DNA of 64,000 nt from the NCBI GenBank assembly GCA_000961655.1, contig LADR01000023.1, positions 124,001 to 188,000 of the forward strand, in the 5' to 3' direction. Shown here one piece after another: positions 1-10,492 of this stretch (its first letter is position 1; every line of letters starts with the position of its first letter). The stretch is from Desulfatitalea sp. BRH_c12 (lineage in GTDB: Bacteria > Desulfobacterota > Desulfobacteria > Desulfobacterales > Desulfosarcinaceae). A program made the translations under genes and the position numbers. Below the pieces are notes generated by a model, which did no database searches, was not told where the DNA came from, and saw only the letters and a program-made list of their open reading frames with translations.

Positions 1-51
1 CAGGCTGCAGGCACCAGCCAGAATCAGGCGGCCCATGTTTTTTTTGATCAA
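1..51 (-). CDS. Possible 5' end of an exported protein, cut by the window edge
   Basis: Reading the minus strand from a TTG at 51 (or an ATG at 36) gives an open frame to the window edge. It begins with lysines followed by GRLILAGACSL, which looks like the start of a signal or lipoprotein signal peptide. Only about 17 residues are visible, so no function can be assigned. No clear Shine-Dalgarno site precedes either start. The bases from 52 to 263 would be the divergent upstream region shared with the next gene; I see no other feature there. Confidence 0.35.
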   Translation of the reverse strand, partial: MIKKNMGRLILAGACSL

Positions 52-263
52 TGCAAGGACCTGGCGATGGCGGTCTTTCAATTTCCAGTGGGGGAACACT
101 TTCACGCGGGTTCTTCCTTTCAAGTTCAAACGCTTCTATAATCAATCGGCCTGTATTTATCCCATGCCGGAAGGTTTGTAAACGGATCTATGATCTGTTG
201 CAGACCGGCAATTCCAGCACTTGGATACATCGGACCGCATATCTTTAGGGCGATACGAAGTTA

Positions 264-1301
<1,038 letters not shown>

Positions 1302-1311
1302 AGGAGCTACG

Positions 1312-1875
1312 ATGTTCTTGGAAATATGGCAGAACCATCTGGATTGCTTCCATCGGCTGCCGGTTCTGGCCGATGACATCGAAAAGGCCGGCGCCTGCCT
1401 GGGCCGGGTCATTGCGGGTGGCAATAAAATAGTGATCTGCGGCAATGGCGGTTCGGCCGCCGATGCCCAGCATTTCGCCGCCGAGCTGATCGGCCGTTTC
1501 GAGCAGGAACGCTCCGCTTGGCCAGCGGTTGCCCTGACCACTGACACGTCTATTCTTACAGCCGTGGGCAATGATTATGGCTTTGCCGATGTATTCGCTC
1601 GCCAGGTGCAGGGACTGGGACGTAAAGGCGATGCCTTGATCGGCATATCCACTTCCGGCAATTCGGAGAACGTGTTGCGCGCCGTAACCGCTGCCAAAGC
1701 CCAGGGTATGCAGACAGTGGCATTGCTGGGCAAGGACGGCGGCGCTTTGAAGGGTGCTGTGGACAATGCCATTGTGATCTCCGATACGAACACGGCCAGG
1801 ATACAGGAGACGCACCTTTTTATCCTGCATTTCTGGGCTTTGATGATCGAACAAAGCAACGCCCTGAAAGCGTGA
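1312..1875 (+). CDS. gmhA: Sedoheptulose 7-phosphate isomerase
   Basis: GmhA converts sedoheptulose 7-phosphate to D-glycero-D-manno-heptose 7-phosphate, the first committed step of ADP-heptose synthesis for the LPS inner core. The 187-residue protein is a single SIS domain of usual family length. It carries GNGGSAADAQHFAAELIGRF near residue 45 and the phosphosugar-binding ISTSGNSENV near residue 110. The ATG at 1312 was chosen because AAGGAG lies six bases upstream; an in-frame ATG at 1285 lies inside the preceding gene. It is followed by hldE, the next enzyme of the pathway. Confidence 0.93.
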   Translation: MFLEIWQNHLDCFHRLPVLADDIEKAGACLGRVIAGGNKIVICGNGGSAADAQHFAAELIGRFEQERSAWPAVALTTDTSILTAVGNDYGFADVFARQVQGLGRKGDALIGISTSGNSENVLRAVTAAKAQGMQTVALLGKDGGALKGAVDNAIVISDTNTARIQETHLFILHFWALMIEQSNALKA

Positions 1876-1943
1876 GCAGCTTTTTGTAAGCAGCCTACAC
1901 ACTTGCCACTTTCAACGCCGGCGAAGCCGGGTTTAGGGATTCC

Positions 1944-3425
1944 ATGCAATCATCGAATTTTTCATTTAACAACGTCCACGTTTTGGTGGTCGGCGATATC
2001 ATGCTGGACCGCTACATATGGGGCAAGGTGCGCCGCATTTCGCCCGAAGCGCCTGTCCCGGTCGTAGCCATCGATCATACCACTGAAACACTGGGCGGCG
2101 CCGGCAATGTCGCCCTTAACCTGGTATCATTGGGATGCCGCGCGACCGTTGTGGGCCTGTGCGGTGCTGACAGCATCGCCCGCGATTTAAGAACGCTGCT
2201 CGAAGAGAAAGGGATCGGCGATCGTCTTCAGGTGGACGATGCGCGTCCAACCATCACGAAAACCCGCATCATGGCCCAAAAACAGCAAATGCTACGCCTG
2301 GATCACGAAAGCACGCGCCCCCCGGCCGCTGACGTGGCCGGAGCGGTTCGTGCGTCTATTTTGGAAGAGATGGCGGCGTGCCAGGCACTGGTACTGTCCG
2401 ATTATGGTAAGGGGTTGTTCGCTGACGAAGCATTCGTTCAGGAAGTCATCGGGTTGGCGCGCAAAAGGAACATTCCGGTACTGGTCGATCCCAAAGGCAC
2501 CGACTGGCAGCGCTATCGACGGGCCAATGGCATAACGCCCAACACGGCCGAGTTGGAGGCTGTGCTGGGCACGTCGCTGGACGGAAGCGACGATCGATTG
2601 ATCGCATCGGCCCGGCACATCCGTAGCCGCTACGATCTGGATTGGCTTTTGGTGACCCGCGGCGCCCAGGGGATGTGTCTGATCGATCCGGCAGACGCAC
2701 CGGTGGCCATACCCGCCCAGGCCCGCGAGGTGTATGATGTTTCAGGCGCGGGCGATACCGTTATCGCTACTTTGGCTGCCGGGCTTGCGGCCGGTCAGTC
2801 CTTGACCGAAGCGGCCCGCACAGCCAACCTGGCGGCCGGCATCGTGGTGGGCAAGCTGGGGACCCAGCCGGTTTTGTTGTCCGAGCTTTCGACAGCCTTG
2901 GCGTTTAATGGCCTGGAGCGGTTCTATCCCTATTCGGCAGCCAAAATGACCGCCATTGACGCTGCCATGGCCAGGGTGCGAGAATGGAAAGCTGCCGGAA
3001 CCCGAATCGTATTTACCAACGGGTGCTTTGACCTGTTGCATCCCGGACATATCAGTCTGCTGTATCAGGCCCGCGCACTGGGTGACCGCCTGGTTGTTGG
3101 TTTGAACACCGATGCTTCCATCAAACGCCTCAAGGGCAGCGGTCGGCCGATCCTCTCCGAACAGGATCGCGCGGCCATGCTCAGTGCGCTCGAATGCGTC
3201 GACCTTGTGGTTCATTTTGATGAAGATACGCCCATCCAGCTCATCAAGGCCATACGGCCCGATATCCTGGTCAAAGGGTCGGATTATACGCCCGACAAGG
3301 TGGTTGGCAAAGAGGTGGTGGAAGCCTACGGTGGCTGCGTTAAACTGGTCGATCTGATTCAGGGCTACAGCACCACGCAACTGACGCGGAAGGTGATTGC
3401 CGAATTTCAGAAGAACCAGTCGTAA
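1944..3425 (+). CDS. hldE: Bifunctional heptose 7-phosphate kinase / heptose 1-phosphate adenylyltransferase
   Basis: HldE phosphorylates heptose 7-phosphate at C1 and later adenylylates heptose 1-phosphate, giving ADP-D-glycero-D-manno-heptose for LPS. The 493-residue protein has the usual two-domain length. Residues about 10-320 form a ribokinase-type (PfkB) kinase with DIMLDRYIWG, GGAGNVALNL and the catalytic DVSGAGDTV. Residues about 345-493 form a nucleotidyltransferase with TNGCFDLLHPGHISLL containing the HxGH motif. It lies 68 bases after gmhA in the same direction. The phosphatase gmhB and epimerase hldD are not in this window. Confidence 0.95.
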   Translation: MQSSNFSFNNVHVLVVGDIMLDRYIWGKVRRISPEAPVPVVAIDHTTETLGGAGNVALNLVSLGCRATVVGLCGADSIARDLRTLLEEKGIGDRLQVDDARPTITKTRIMAQKQQMLRLDHESTRPPAADVAGAVRASILEEMAACQALVLSDYGKGLFADEAFVQEVIGLARKRNIPVLVDPKGTDWQRYRRANGITPNTAELEAVLGTSLDGSDDRLIASARHIRSRYDLDWLLVTRGAQGMCLIDPADAPVAIPAQAREVYDVSGAGDTVIATLAAGLAAGQSLTEAARTANLAAGIVVGKLGTQPVLLSELSTALAFNGLERFYPYSAAKMTAIDAAMARVREWKAAGTRIVFTNGCFDLLHPGHISLLYQARALGDRLVVGLNTDASIKRLKGSGRPILSEQDRAAMLSALECVDLVVHFDEDTPIQLIKAIRPDILVKGSDYTPDKVVGKEVVEAYGGCVKLVDLIQGYSTTQLTRKVIAEFQKNQS

Positions 3426-3433
3426 CGAAGTGG

Positions 3434-4387
3434 CTATGGCAATTCCTTCAGGAGTTGTTCAAAGTAGCCAATGGTCTTTTCGAGCCCCTGTTCCAACGCT
3501 ATTGTAGGTTGCCATCCCAGCGCCTGTCGGGCCAGTCCAATATCAGGTTTGCGTTGCCGGGGATCATCCTGGGGCAATGGCTTGTTAACCAGTTTCGATC
3601 CGGACCCGGTCATCTCGATGATTTTACGGGCCAATTCGACAATCGTAAATTCAACCGGATTACCCAGATTCACAGGACCGGTCAGTTCGTCCGGCGTGTT
3701 CATCAGGCGCAAAAGTCCCTCTACAAGATCGTCCACATAGCAGAAAGAGCGCGTTTGATGGCCTTCGCCGTATATGGTGATCGGTTCGTTTTTGAGCGCC
3801 TGGACGATGAAGTTGGAGACCACGCGGCCATCGTTGGGATGCATGCGCGGGCCGTACGTATTGAAAATACGCGCCACTTTGATTTTGAGGTGGTGCTGGC
3901 GGTGATAGTCGAAAAAAAGTGTTTCGGCGCAGCGTTTGCCTTCGTCATAGCAGGAGCGTGGTCCGATCGGGTTGACGCGCCCCCAATAGCTTTCCAGCTG
4001 GGGATGTACCTCCGGGTCGCCGTACACTTCGCTGGTGGACGCCTGCAAAATTTTGGCTCTGACCCGTTTGGCCAAACCCAGCATGTTGATGGCCCCATGC
4101 ACGCTGGTTTTGGTGGTCTGCACCGGATCGAACTGATAGTGGATCGGAGATGCCGGGCAGGCCATATTGAAGATTTCATTGACCTCGATGTACAGAGGAA
4201 AAGTGACATCGTGACGGATGAACTCGAAATTGGGCTTGTCCAGCAATTGCCGGATATTCCGCTTGGTGCCGGTGAAGCAGTTGTCCACGCACAGCACTTC
4301 ATGGCCCTGTTCGACCAGGCGGTCGCATAGATGGGATCCTAAAAAGCCGCAACCGCCCGTGATCATGATTCGTTTGTTCAGATGCAT
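3434..4387 (-). CDS. uxs: UDP-glucuronic acid decarboxylase (UDP-xylose synthase)
   Basis: This extended short-chain dehydrogenase/reductase is predicted to oxidise and decarboxylate UDP-glucuronate to UDP-xylose using bound NAD, supplying sugar for LPS or exopolysaccharide. The 317-residue chain opens with the NAD-binding [11 protein letters not shown]. It carries [11 protein letters not shown] and the catalytic CYDEGKR (YxxxK form), plus [10 protein letters not shown] typical of the Uxs subgroup. It converges on hldE with only eight bases between the stop codons, so the two polysaccharide loci are adjacent but not one operon. A related UDP-sugar 4-epimerase is the main alternative, but the Uxs motifs fit better. 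Confidence 0.88.
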   Translation of the reverse strand: MHLNKRIMITGGCGFLGSHLCDRLVEQGHEVLCVDNCFTGTKRNIRQLLDKPNFEFIRHDVTFPLYIEVNEIFNMACPASPIHYQFDPVQTTKTSVHGAINMLGLAKRVRAKILQASTSEVYGDPEVHPQLESYWGRVNPIGPRSCYDEGKRCAETLFFDYHRQHHLKIKVARIFNTYGPRMHPNDGRVVSNFIVQALKNEPITIYGEGHQTRSFCYVDDLVEGLLRLMNTPDELTGPVNLGNPVEFTIVELARKIIEMTGSGSKLVNKPLPQDDPRQRKPDIGLARQALGWQPTIALEQGLEKTIGYFEQLLKELP

Positions 4388-4693
4388 CCGTAACGCTCCT
4401 TGAGTGTAATCGTCCGGGCGTCAAAATTTGGCTTGTCCGGAAGATGATCGGTTCGCAATACGTATTGTACACGCCGCAGTGTCAATAACCGAAAACCCCG
4501 GCAAAGTCCATAAATCAAGCCATCCTATATGCGAGTCTTACGCGAGTCCAAAAAATGGGAATCCCTTGCGATAGGGATTCATCGGGCCAAATCAGTCTCA
4601 AAAGAAAACAAAACCTCTTACTTCGCACCACCCATTATTGCACTTTTTCCTGATATATGGGAAATACGCGCCATTCTTTATAAAGGAGGACGT
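4388..4693. other. Intergenic region, nothing certain
   Basis: About 300 bases separate the divergent uxs and Trm112-like genes. They should hold promoters for both, but I see no clear -35/-10 pair, palindrome or RNA gene. A strong AAAGGAGG ribosome binding site for the downstream gene lies at its right end. Confidence 0.4.
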
Positions 4694-4879
4694 ATGACCA
4701 TCGATAAACAGTTACTGGATCTATTGGTGTGCCCCAAATGCAAGGGGGACATCCATCTGAATGCGCAGCAGGACGGATTGATTTGCGACCGCTGCAGATT
4801 ATTATATGAGATCAGGGACGATATTCCTATTATGCTTATCGAGGAAGCCAAGCCCGTGGGAGATGTGACTTCCAGTTAG
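4694..4879 (+). CDS. Trm112-family small zinc-ribbon protein
   Basis: This 61-residue protein has the layout of the bacterial Trm112/YcaR family: LLVCPKCKGDI, then LICDRCRLLYEIRDDIPIML. The two CxxC pairs suggest a zinc ribbon. Archaeal and eukaryotic Trm112 activates methyltransferases; the bacterial members are mostly uncharacterised and often sit near envelope-polysaccharide genes, as here. The ATG at 4694 follows AAAGGAGG closely, which rules out the longer in-frame start at 4529. Confidence 0.85.
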   Translation: MTIDKQLLDLLVCPKCKGDIHLNAQQDGLICDRCRLLYEIRDDIPIMLIEEAKPVGDVTSS

Positions 4880-4927
4880 CCGATCCCTTAGACATTGTGC
4901 CGATTGGATGTGACGGATGCAATCGCT

Positions 4928-5491
4928 ATGAGCCACCCTCAAACTCCTTCGCCGGCCAAGCTGGTGATCGGTTTTTTTTTGCACGATCGGTCGCTGCTGC
5001 GCCACGTGGTCGAACCGCTGCAGGCAGAGTTTGGGCCCATCGATATGATCAGCCCATGGTTTGCATTCGATTACACTGACTATTATGCGGCTGAAATGGG
5101 AACTGAGCTGTTTCGGCGTGTGCTCGCGTTCAAACGCCTGATCGATCAGCAGGCCCTGTCTGGGATCAAATGCATCACCAACGCGCTGGAAAAGCGTTTT
5201 GCCGAAAATGGCAGACGCCGTCTCAATATCGATCCAGGTTACCTGCTCCATGAACGGTTCGTTCTGGCGACAGGGAAAAATTACACACATCGCATTTACA
5301 TCGGGCAAGGCATCTATGCGGATTTAACCTTAATGTTCCAAAAGGGTGCTTACCAGACCCTGCCGTGGACCTATCCGGACTATGCCGCACCTGACATGCG
5401 TGCCTTTCTTCTGCGGGTGCGGCAAAAATTCGGTGCCGATCTGGCTGCGCATAAACGCGATCACGCAGGTGTAAAATCCGATTTATCGTGA
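4928..5491 (+). CDS. DUF4416 family protein
   Basis: This protein of about 187 residues is soluble. It matches my recollection of the DUF4416 family: an N-terminal KLVIGFFLHD strand, FGPIDMISPWFAFDYTDYYAAEMG, and a C-terminal YADLTLMFQKGAYQTLPWTYPDY. The function is unknown. It commonly precedes yicC in Desulfobacterota genomes, as it does here 107 bases upstream. The ATG at 4928 is preferred because the family normally begins shortly before the KLVIGFF strand; an in-frame start at 4895 would add eleven residues. Confidence 0.75.
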   Translation: MSHPQTPSPAKLVIGFFLHDRSLLRHVVEPLQAEFGPIDMISPWFAFDYTDYYAAEMGTELFRRVLAFKRLIDQQALSGIKCITNALEKRFAENGRRRLNIDPGYLLHERFVLATGKNYTHRIYIGQGIYADLTLMFQKGAYQTLPWTYPDYAAPDMRAFLLRVRQKFGADLAAHKRDHAGVKSDLS

Positions 5492-5598
5492 ACCTGAAAT
5501 TCAAAATGTTGAAAGCCGTCTTCCAGACAACCGGTTGAACACCGCCAGAAAAACGCGGGGCCTGACCGGCAAACGGACCTACAGCCAAGGAGAGACCA

Positions 5599-6480
5599 AT
5601 GCTCAAAAGCATGACCGCATATGCCAATGAAGAAAAAATAGAGGGCGAGCTCAGTGTCGGGGCTGAGATTCGTTCCTATAACAGCCGTTTTCTGGATATT
5701 TCCCTGCGCCTGCCGTCAGGGTTTGCCACTCTCGAAGAAAAAGTTAAAAGCCTGATTGCCGCTCACCTGACGCGCGGCCGTGTGGAATTACGCATCTGGA
5801 TCAAAGACGCTTCCGAAAAGGCGTGCGCGTACGAGGTGGATTCAGTCAAAGCCAACGCCTATGTGAGCGCCCTGCGCATGTTGCGGGTAGATCTGAACTT
5901 GCCGGGTGAAGTGACGCTCGACCACCTCATGTCGGTGCCCGGCATCGTGCAAAAGGTCGAGAATCCTCAAGCGGCCGAATCTTACTGGCCGTTGATAGCG
6001 GACTGCTTGACGCAGGCGCTGACGACACTCGATCAGATGCGCCGGGAAGAGGGGCGGCACATCGGGGAAGATTTCGCTCAGCGCCTGAATTACATGGAAG
6101 AACAGGTCGATCGAATCGAAAAAACAACCCAAGGCATGCTCGATCATTATCGCGACAAACTGCAGGCGCGCATTGAAGCGCTGACGAAAGGGATTGTCGA
6201 GATAGACCCCATGCGCATAGCCCAAGAGGCAGCGCTTATGGCCGATCGCAGTGACATTTCCGAAGAGATTGTGCGCGCCAGGAGTCACATCGCCCAATTC
6301 AAAGCTGGCATGCAGGGCCAGGAGCCTGCCGGCCGTACGTTGAATTTCCTGTTGCAGGAATTCAACCGGGAGTTTAATACCATGGGCTCAAAGGTGGGAC
6401 AGGCCGACCTTTCTCACATTGTTGTCGGTCTGAAAGCTGAAATTGAAAAGTTGCGCGAGCAGGTTCAAAATATCGAATGA
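5599..6480 (+). CDS. yicC: YicC family endoribonuclease
   Basis: The 293-residue protein begins [11 protein letters not shown] and has [15 protein letters not shown], both typical of YicC N-terminal domains. It ends with the conserved C-terminal DUF1732 segment, [21 protein letters not shown]. YicC proteins are linked to RNA turnover, and the E. coli member cleaves RNA. A good AAGGAGAG site precedes the ATG. It heads a block with remA and gmk, an arrangement conserved across many bacteria. Confidence 0.92.
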   Translation: MLKSMTAYANEEKIEGELSVGAEIRSYNSRFLDISLRLPSGFATLEEKVKSLIAAHLTRGRVELRIWIKDASEKACAYEVDSVKANAYVSALRMLRVDLNLPGEVTLDHLMSVPGIVQKVENPQAAESYWPLIADCLTQALTTLDQMRREEGRHIGEDFAQRLNYMEEQVDRIEKTTQGMLDHYRDKLQARIEALTKGIVEIDPMRIAQEAALMADRSDISEEIVRARSHIAQFKAGMQGQEPAGRTLNFLLQEFNREFNTMGSKVGQADLSHIVVGLKAEIEKLREQVQNIE

Positions 6481-6586
6481 TTCATCCGTATTCAAACAGG
6501 GCAGGGATGCGGCGCTGCACCGCACCAAAGCAATCCAGGATGCAGGCTGGGGTTTAATACACTTTCGGGCCGTCGGGAGAGGGAGA

Positions 6587-6850
6587 ATGGAGAAAAACTT
6601 ATTGAATATCGGATTCGGCAACACGGTCGCGGCCGATCGCATCGTGGCCATCGTGTCTCCCAATTCTGCCCCCATGAAGCGACTCAAGGATGATGCACGC
6701 GATGAAAATCATTTGATTGATGCGACGCATGGCCGTCGGACACGCTCCATTATCATCATGGATAGCAATCACATTGTTCTGTCGGCCATACAGGCGGAAA
6801 CCATCTCGCAGCGTTTCGAGACCCTCAAAGAGGAAACCCATAAGCCATGA
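6587..6850 (+). CDS. remA: RemA-like extracellular matrix regulator (DUF370)
   Basis: The 87-residue protein matches the RemA/DUF370 family: [28 protein letters not shown] and [20 protein letters not shown]. In Bacillus, RemA is a DNA-binding activator of biofilm matrix and osmoprotection genes; its role in this lineage is unknown. The ATG at 6587 follows GAGGGAGA directly and gives the standard family length. Its stop overlaps the gmk start by four bases (ATGA), which indicates translational coupling. Confidence 0.9.
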   Translation: MEKNLLNIGFGNTVAADRIVAIVSPNSAPMKRLKDDARDENHLIDATHGRRTRSIIIMDSNHIVLSAIQAETISQRFETLKEETHKP

Positions 6851-7449
6851 CCCGGGATACGGAAATCGCCACCCAGGCCGATCCACCCCCAAAGGGTCAT
6901 CTCTTCGTTGTTTCGGCACCTTCAGGAACGGGCAAGACCACCCTGTGCAACAGAGTCCGGAAATATTTTAGCGATCTATACTATTCCGTTTCCGCCACAA
7001 CGCGGCCGGCGCGTCCCGGTGAGCAAGATGGTCGGGACTACCATTTTGTGTCCGTACAGGAGTTTGAACGAGGTATTGCCGAGGGTCGCTGGGCTGAATG
7101 GGCGCGGGTGCATGGCAATCTGTACGGCACCTCGGCCCAATGGATCGCAGATGTCCTGGCCCAGGGCGGTGACATACTGCTCGATATCGATGTGCAGGGA
7201 GCACGGCAGATACTGAAGCGTTTTCCGGAAGCGGTCACCATTTTCATTCTGCCACCCGATCTGGCGGAGCTCGAACGGCGTTTGCGGCTGCGCGGGACCG
7301 ACGATGACGCCACAGTCGCTCTGCGCCTCGTCAATGCCAGAGAGGAGATGGCGCAGCAGGGACTTTATCGACATGTTCTGGTCAATGATGATCTGGAGAA
7401 AGCCGCACGGGCGTTTATCAATCTATTAAAGCGCTATCGATCGAAATAA
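6847..7449 (+). CDS. gmk: Guanylate kinase
   Basis: Gmk phosphorylates GMP to GDP in purine nucleotide metabolism. The 200-residue chain has the P-loop [11 protein letters not shown] at about residue 23 and the GMP-binding segment [20 protein letters not shown]. These are followed by [13 protein letters not shown] and the lid region, all standard. A hydrophilic N-terminal extension of about 16 residues precedes the core. It is coupled to remA by an ATGA overlap, the usual gene order in firmicutes and deltaproteobacteria. Confidence 0.95.
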   Translation: MTRDTEIATQADPPPKGHLFVVSAPSGTGKTTLCNRVRKYFSDLYYSVSATTRPARPGEQDGRDYHFVSVQEFERGIAEGRWAEWARVHGNLYGTSAQWIADVLAQGGDILLDIDVQGARQILKRFPEAVTIFILPPDLAELERRLRLRGTDDDATVALRLVNAREEMAQQGLYRHVLVNDDLEKAARAFINLLKRYRSK

Positions 7450-7482
7450 GTCGCATGCACCAGGCTGAGGAAAGTCAATACT

Positions 7483-8229
7483 ATGGCGACATCGCTGTTA
7501 TATGGTTATCATCCGGTGCGTGAAGCGTTACGCGCCCAACGGCGTACCATCCATACCGTCTATCTTGCACAAGGTAAAGGTGCCCCCCGCAGACAGGAGA
7601 TTGCCGAGTTGGCAAAGCAGACCGGTGTGGCAGTCCAATGGGTTGCGCCTCAGCAGATCACCAATCAGGTGGGGCATCCCCGCCACCAGGACGTGGCTGC
7701 ACAGTGTACGGATTACCCAGTCAGTTCCCTGGAAGAGATCCTGGCCGTCTGTGCAGACGCTTCGGAGCCGCCCTGGGTGCTTCTGCTCGATCAGGTGGTG
7801 GATCCGCAAAATTTCGGAGCCATCGTGCGGACCGCGCACTATGCCGGAATGCATGGGGTGTTGGTGCCGAAAGATCACTCCGCCCCGCCCACGCCCGCCG
7901 CCAGCAAGGCTTCAGCGGGTGCACTGGAGCACATGCGTGTGGCTTATGTCACCAATCTGGTCAGTGCCGCCAACGTTTTGAAAGAACATGGCTTCTGGAT
8001 CGCCGGTAGTCATCAGCACGGACAGCGGTGTGTGTTCGACGCCGATTTGAAAGGATCTCTGGCCTTAATCATCGGAGGTGAGGAAAAGGGCTTGCGTCCA
8101 CTGGTGCAAAAACAGTGTGATTTTACCGTAGCCATCCCGCAGATGGGCCAAGTGGGCTCTCTGAACGCCTCGGCCGCCGCGGCAATCGTGATTTTCGAGG
8201 CGTTTCGCCAACGAAGGTCCGGAATGTAA
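7483..8229 (+). CDS. rlmB: 23S rRNA (guanosine-2'-O-)-methyltransferase RlmB-like
   Basis: This SpoU/TrmH-type methyltransferase is predicted to methylate the ribose of G2251 in 23S rRNA. The 248-residue protein has an N-terminal substrate-binding domain (LLYGYHPVREAL). Its SPOUT domain shows the three family motifs: LLDQVVDPQNFGAIVRTA, LIIGGEEKGLRPL and IPQMGQVGSLNASAAAAI. The length is typical. It lies 33 bases after gmk in the same direction. Another TrmH paralogue, such as a tRNA methyltransferase, is possible but less likely given the N-terminal domain. Confidence 0.88.
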   Translation: MATSLLYGYHPVREALRAQRRTIHTVYLAQGKGAPRRQEIAELAKQTGVAVQWVAPQQITNQVGHPRHQDVAAQCTDYPVSSLEEILAVCADASEPPWVLLLDQVVDPQNFGAIVRTAHYAGMHGVLVPKDHSAPPTPAASKASAGALEHMRVAYVTNLVSAANVLKEHGFWIAGSHQHGQRCVFDADLKGSLALIIGGEEKGLRPLVQKQCDFTVAIPQMGQVGSLNASAAAAIVIFEAFRQRRSGM

Positions 8230-8338
8230 CTGACAAAATAGTCGGGCGACACTATTTTTTTGAGCGTATGTACCGATCGACAATCTAAAAAGAATAGGCG
8301 GTCTATGGGGCCGCTGCCCGAGAAGGAGTCAATCCGCC

Positions 8339-9565
8339 ATGAATGCAAAACCTTCAAAAATCACCCTCGCGGAAAAAGGGATGCTCAATGTTCCCAATGT
8401 GCCGATCATTCCCTTCATCGAAGGTGACGGCATCGGCCAAGACATTTGGCCCGCCACGCAACGGGTGATCGATAAGGCTGTGGAAGTCGCGTATTCCGGT
8501 AAAAGACGCATCGAATGGCGCGAATTGCTGGTCGGCGAAAAGGGGTTTCACCAGACCGGGCAGTGGCTTTCCGAGGAGGCGTTGCAAACCATCCAAACGC
8601 ATGTGGTGGCGATCAAAGGGCCTATGACGACACCGATCGGCACGGGCATCCGCAGTCTGAATGTGGCCATCCGCCAGAAACTGGATCTGTATGCCTGTGT
8701 TCGTCCCGTGCGTTACATCGACCCGGTCCCCAGCCCTATGAAGGCTCCCCAGAAGATCGATATGGTTGTTTATCGCGAGAACACCGAAGACCTCTATGCG
8801 GGCATTGAGTGGCAGGCAGGCACCGCCGAAAACGCCAAAGTCATTGATTTTCTTAATAGCCAGATGGGCACGACCTTTAAAGGGCCCACGGGTATCGGCA
8901 TCAAGCCCATCAGCGAAGCCAATTCCAAGCGATTGGTGGCCAAAGCCATCACCCACGCCATCGATGCCGGCCGGTCCAGCGTCACACTGATGCACAAAGG
9001 CAACATCATGAAATTTACCGAAGGCGCTTTCAGTCGATGGGGGTACGAGGTGGCTAAGGAGCGTTTCGGGGATCGGACCATCACCGAAGCCGAGTTGTAC
9101 GACCGCTACGATGGCCGCCAACCCGAGGGTATCGTGGTCATCAAAGACCGTATTGCCGACATGCTTTTTCAACAGGTGCTGTTGAGGCCCGCTGAATTTG
9201 CCGTAATCGCCACGCCCAATCTGAACGGCGATTACATCTCAGATGCGTTGGCCGCTCAGGTCGGTGGACTCGGAATGGCACCGGGCGCCAATATCGGTGA
9301 TACCTGCGCGGTTTTCGAAGCCACGCATGGCACCGCCCCCAAATACGCCGGGCTCGATAAAGTCAATCCCAGTTCACTGATTCTCTCTGGCGCCATGATG
9401 CTGGATTACATGGGTTGGACCGAATCGGCTGCAATGGTGCAATCGGCCCTGCAGGCCACGATCAAGGACGGCGTGGTCACCTATGATCTTGCCCGTCAGA
9501 TCGAAGGCGCCCAAGAAGTGGCCTGCTCAGCCTTTGCCGCCGCCATTATCGAGCGCCTTCATTAG
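8339..9565 (+). CDS. icd: NADP-dependent isocitrate dehydrogenase
   Basis: Icd oxidatively decarboxylates isocitrate to 2-oxoglutarate in the TCA cycle. The 408-residue protein is close to the E. coli enzyme. Visible motifs are [11 protein letters not shown], the substrate loop [20 protein letters not shown] with the regulatory serine, [14 protein letters not shown], and [17 protein letters not shown]. The KY pair in the last motif fits NADP rather than NAD use. A GAGAAGGAG site precedes the start. Its stop codon shares one base with the comF start codon. Confidence 0.95.
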   Translation: MNAKPSKITLAEKGMLNVPNVPIIPFIEGDGIGQDIWPATQRVIDKAVEVAYSGKRRIEWRELLVGEKGFHQTGQWLSEEALQTIQTHVVAIKGPMTTPIGTGIRSLNVAIRQKLDLYACVRPVRYIDPVPSPMKAPQKIDMVVYRENTEDLYAGIEWQAGTAENAKVIDFLNSQMGTTFKGPTGIGIKPISEANSKRLVAKAITHAIDAGRSSVTLMHKGNIMKFTEGAFSRWGYEVAKERFGDRTITEAELYDRYDGRQPEGIVVIKDRIADMLFQQVLLRPAEFAVIATPNLNGDYISDALAAQVGGLGMAPGANIGDTCAVFEATHGTAPKYAGLDKVNPSSLILSGAMMLDYMGWTESAAMVQSALQATIKDGVVTYDLARQIEGAQEVACSAFAAAIIERLH

Positions 9566-10431
9566 TGGACAAGCAAGTCATGCGAGAAATGGCACATTGC
9601 GTCGGTGAACGAGCGAAGGCGCTGAAACTGGTGCGGCGCTTTGCTGTGGCCTGTTTCGATGCGTTTTTCCCGGCGGTTTGTTGCGGTTGCGGACGACTGT
9701 TCAGCGTGCCCCGGCTGCCGGACAAGTCGTGTGAGCCCTCAGGTGAACCCTCATTTTCAAAGTTGATGCGGGGCTATCTTTGCGCCGCATGCGCGTCAGA
9801 CTATCATGCCGTGCGTTCGCCCGTATGCGTCCAATGCGGTGAACCCTTCGTATCCCGACATGGGCTCGATCATATTTGCGGACAATGCCACGAACACCCC
9901 TTTTGTTTTCATTCGGCAAGGGCCGCCGGTCTTTATCAGGGGGGATTGCGCGAAGCGATTCATCAGTTAAAATATCATGGCCGCGATCATCTGGCCGGGC
10001 CACTGGGACGCCTTTTATGGCAGACATTGCAGCACTTTTGGGATCCTTCGCAGATTGACCGGGTCGTACCAGTCCCCTTGCACCCCAGTCGTTTGCGTGA
10101 GCGGGGATTCAACCAGGCCCACTTGCTCGTGCGCCAGTGGCCGGCACTCGCTGCCCAGCGCAAAATGGCCATAGCTTCGGACTGGATCGATTCCCGGCTT
10201 CTGGTACGCCACCGGCCGACATCGCCGCAGATCGGTTTGAAAAAGGACCAACGCGCCACCAATGTGTCGGGTGCATTCGGCATCGCCAGCGGCCGCCGTT
10301 TAGGCAACGACCGGGTCCTGCTGGTAGATGATGTGATGACCACCGGCATCACGGCCAATACCTGCGCCCGGACCTTACTGCGCGCCGGAGCGGCTGAAGT
10401 GCGCGTGATTACCTTGGCGCGGGCGGTTTAA
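9565..10431 (+). CDS. comF: ComF family phosphoribosyltransferase-like protein
   Basis: ComF proteins act in uptake or processing of transforming DNA in competent bacteria and in DNA metabolism elsewhere. The 288-residue protein has an N-terminal double zinc finger (CCGCGRLF, then CAACASDY, CVQCGEPF and CGQCHEHPF). A phosphoribosyltransferase domain follows with the PRPP-binding VLLVDDVMTTGITANTC. It also has the family motif RLRERGFNQAHLL. The start is a GTG overlapping the icd stop; the ATG at 9580 is a plausible alternative. No other competence gene is seen nearby. Confidence 0.87.
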   Translation: MDKQVMREMAHCVGERAKALKLVRRFAVACFDAFFPAVCCGCGRLFSVPRLPDKSCEPSGEPSFSKLMRGYLCAACASDYHAVRSPVCVQCGEPFVSRHGLDHICGQCHEHPFCFHSARAAGLYQGGLREAIHQLKYHGRDHLAGPLGRLLWQTLQHFWDPSQIDRVVPVPLHPSRLRERGFNQAHLLVRQWPALAAQRKMAIASDWIDSRLLVRHRPTSPQIGLKKDQRATNVSGAFGIASGRRLGNDRVLLVDDVMTTGITANTCARTLLRAGAAEVRVITLARAV

Positions 10432-10458
10432 AAAGAAGTGGAAAGGTGATCGACCATC

Positions 10459-10489
10459 TCAACGAATCAACAATTCAACGAATCAACAA
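10459..10489. repeat. Two-copy 15-bp direct repeat before pgeF
   Basis: TCAACGAATCAACAA occurs at 10459-10473 and again at 10475-10489, ending three bases before the pgeF start codon. Thirteen of these bases (AACGAATCAACAA) recur just upstream of the pdxS ribosome binding site near 53698. It may be simple-sequence drift or an unstructured leader; no role is evident. Confidence 0.6.
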
Positions 10490-10492
10490 ACC

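Noticed and set aside
3455-4330. 291-codon plus-strand open frame antisense to uxs
   Set aside because: The minus-strand frame encodes all motifs of UDP-glucuronate decarboxylase; the antisense frame is a by-product of its codon pattern.
10459-10489. Direct repeat considered as a regulatory site for pgeF
   Set aside because: It abuts the start codon where a ribosome site should be and has no symmetry; kept only as a repeat.
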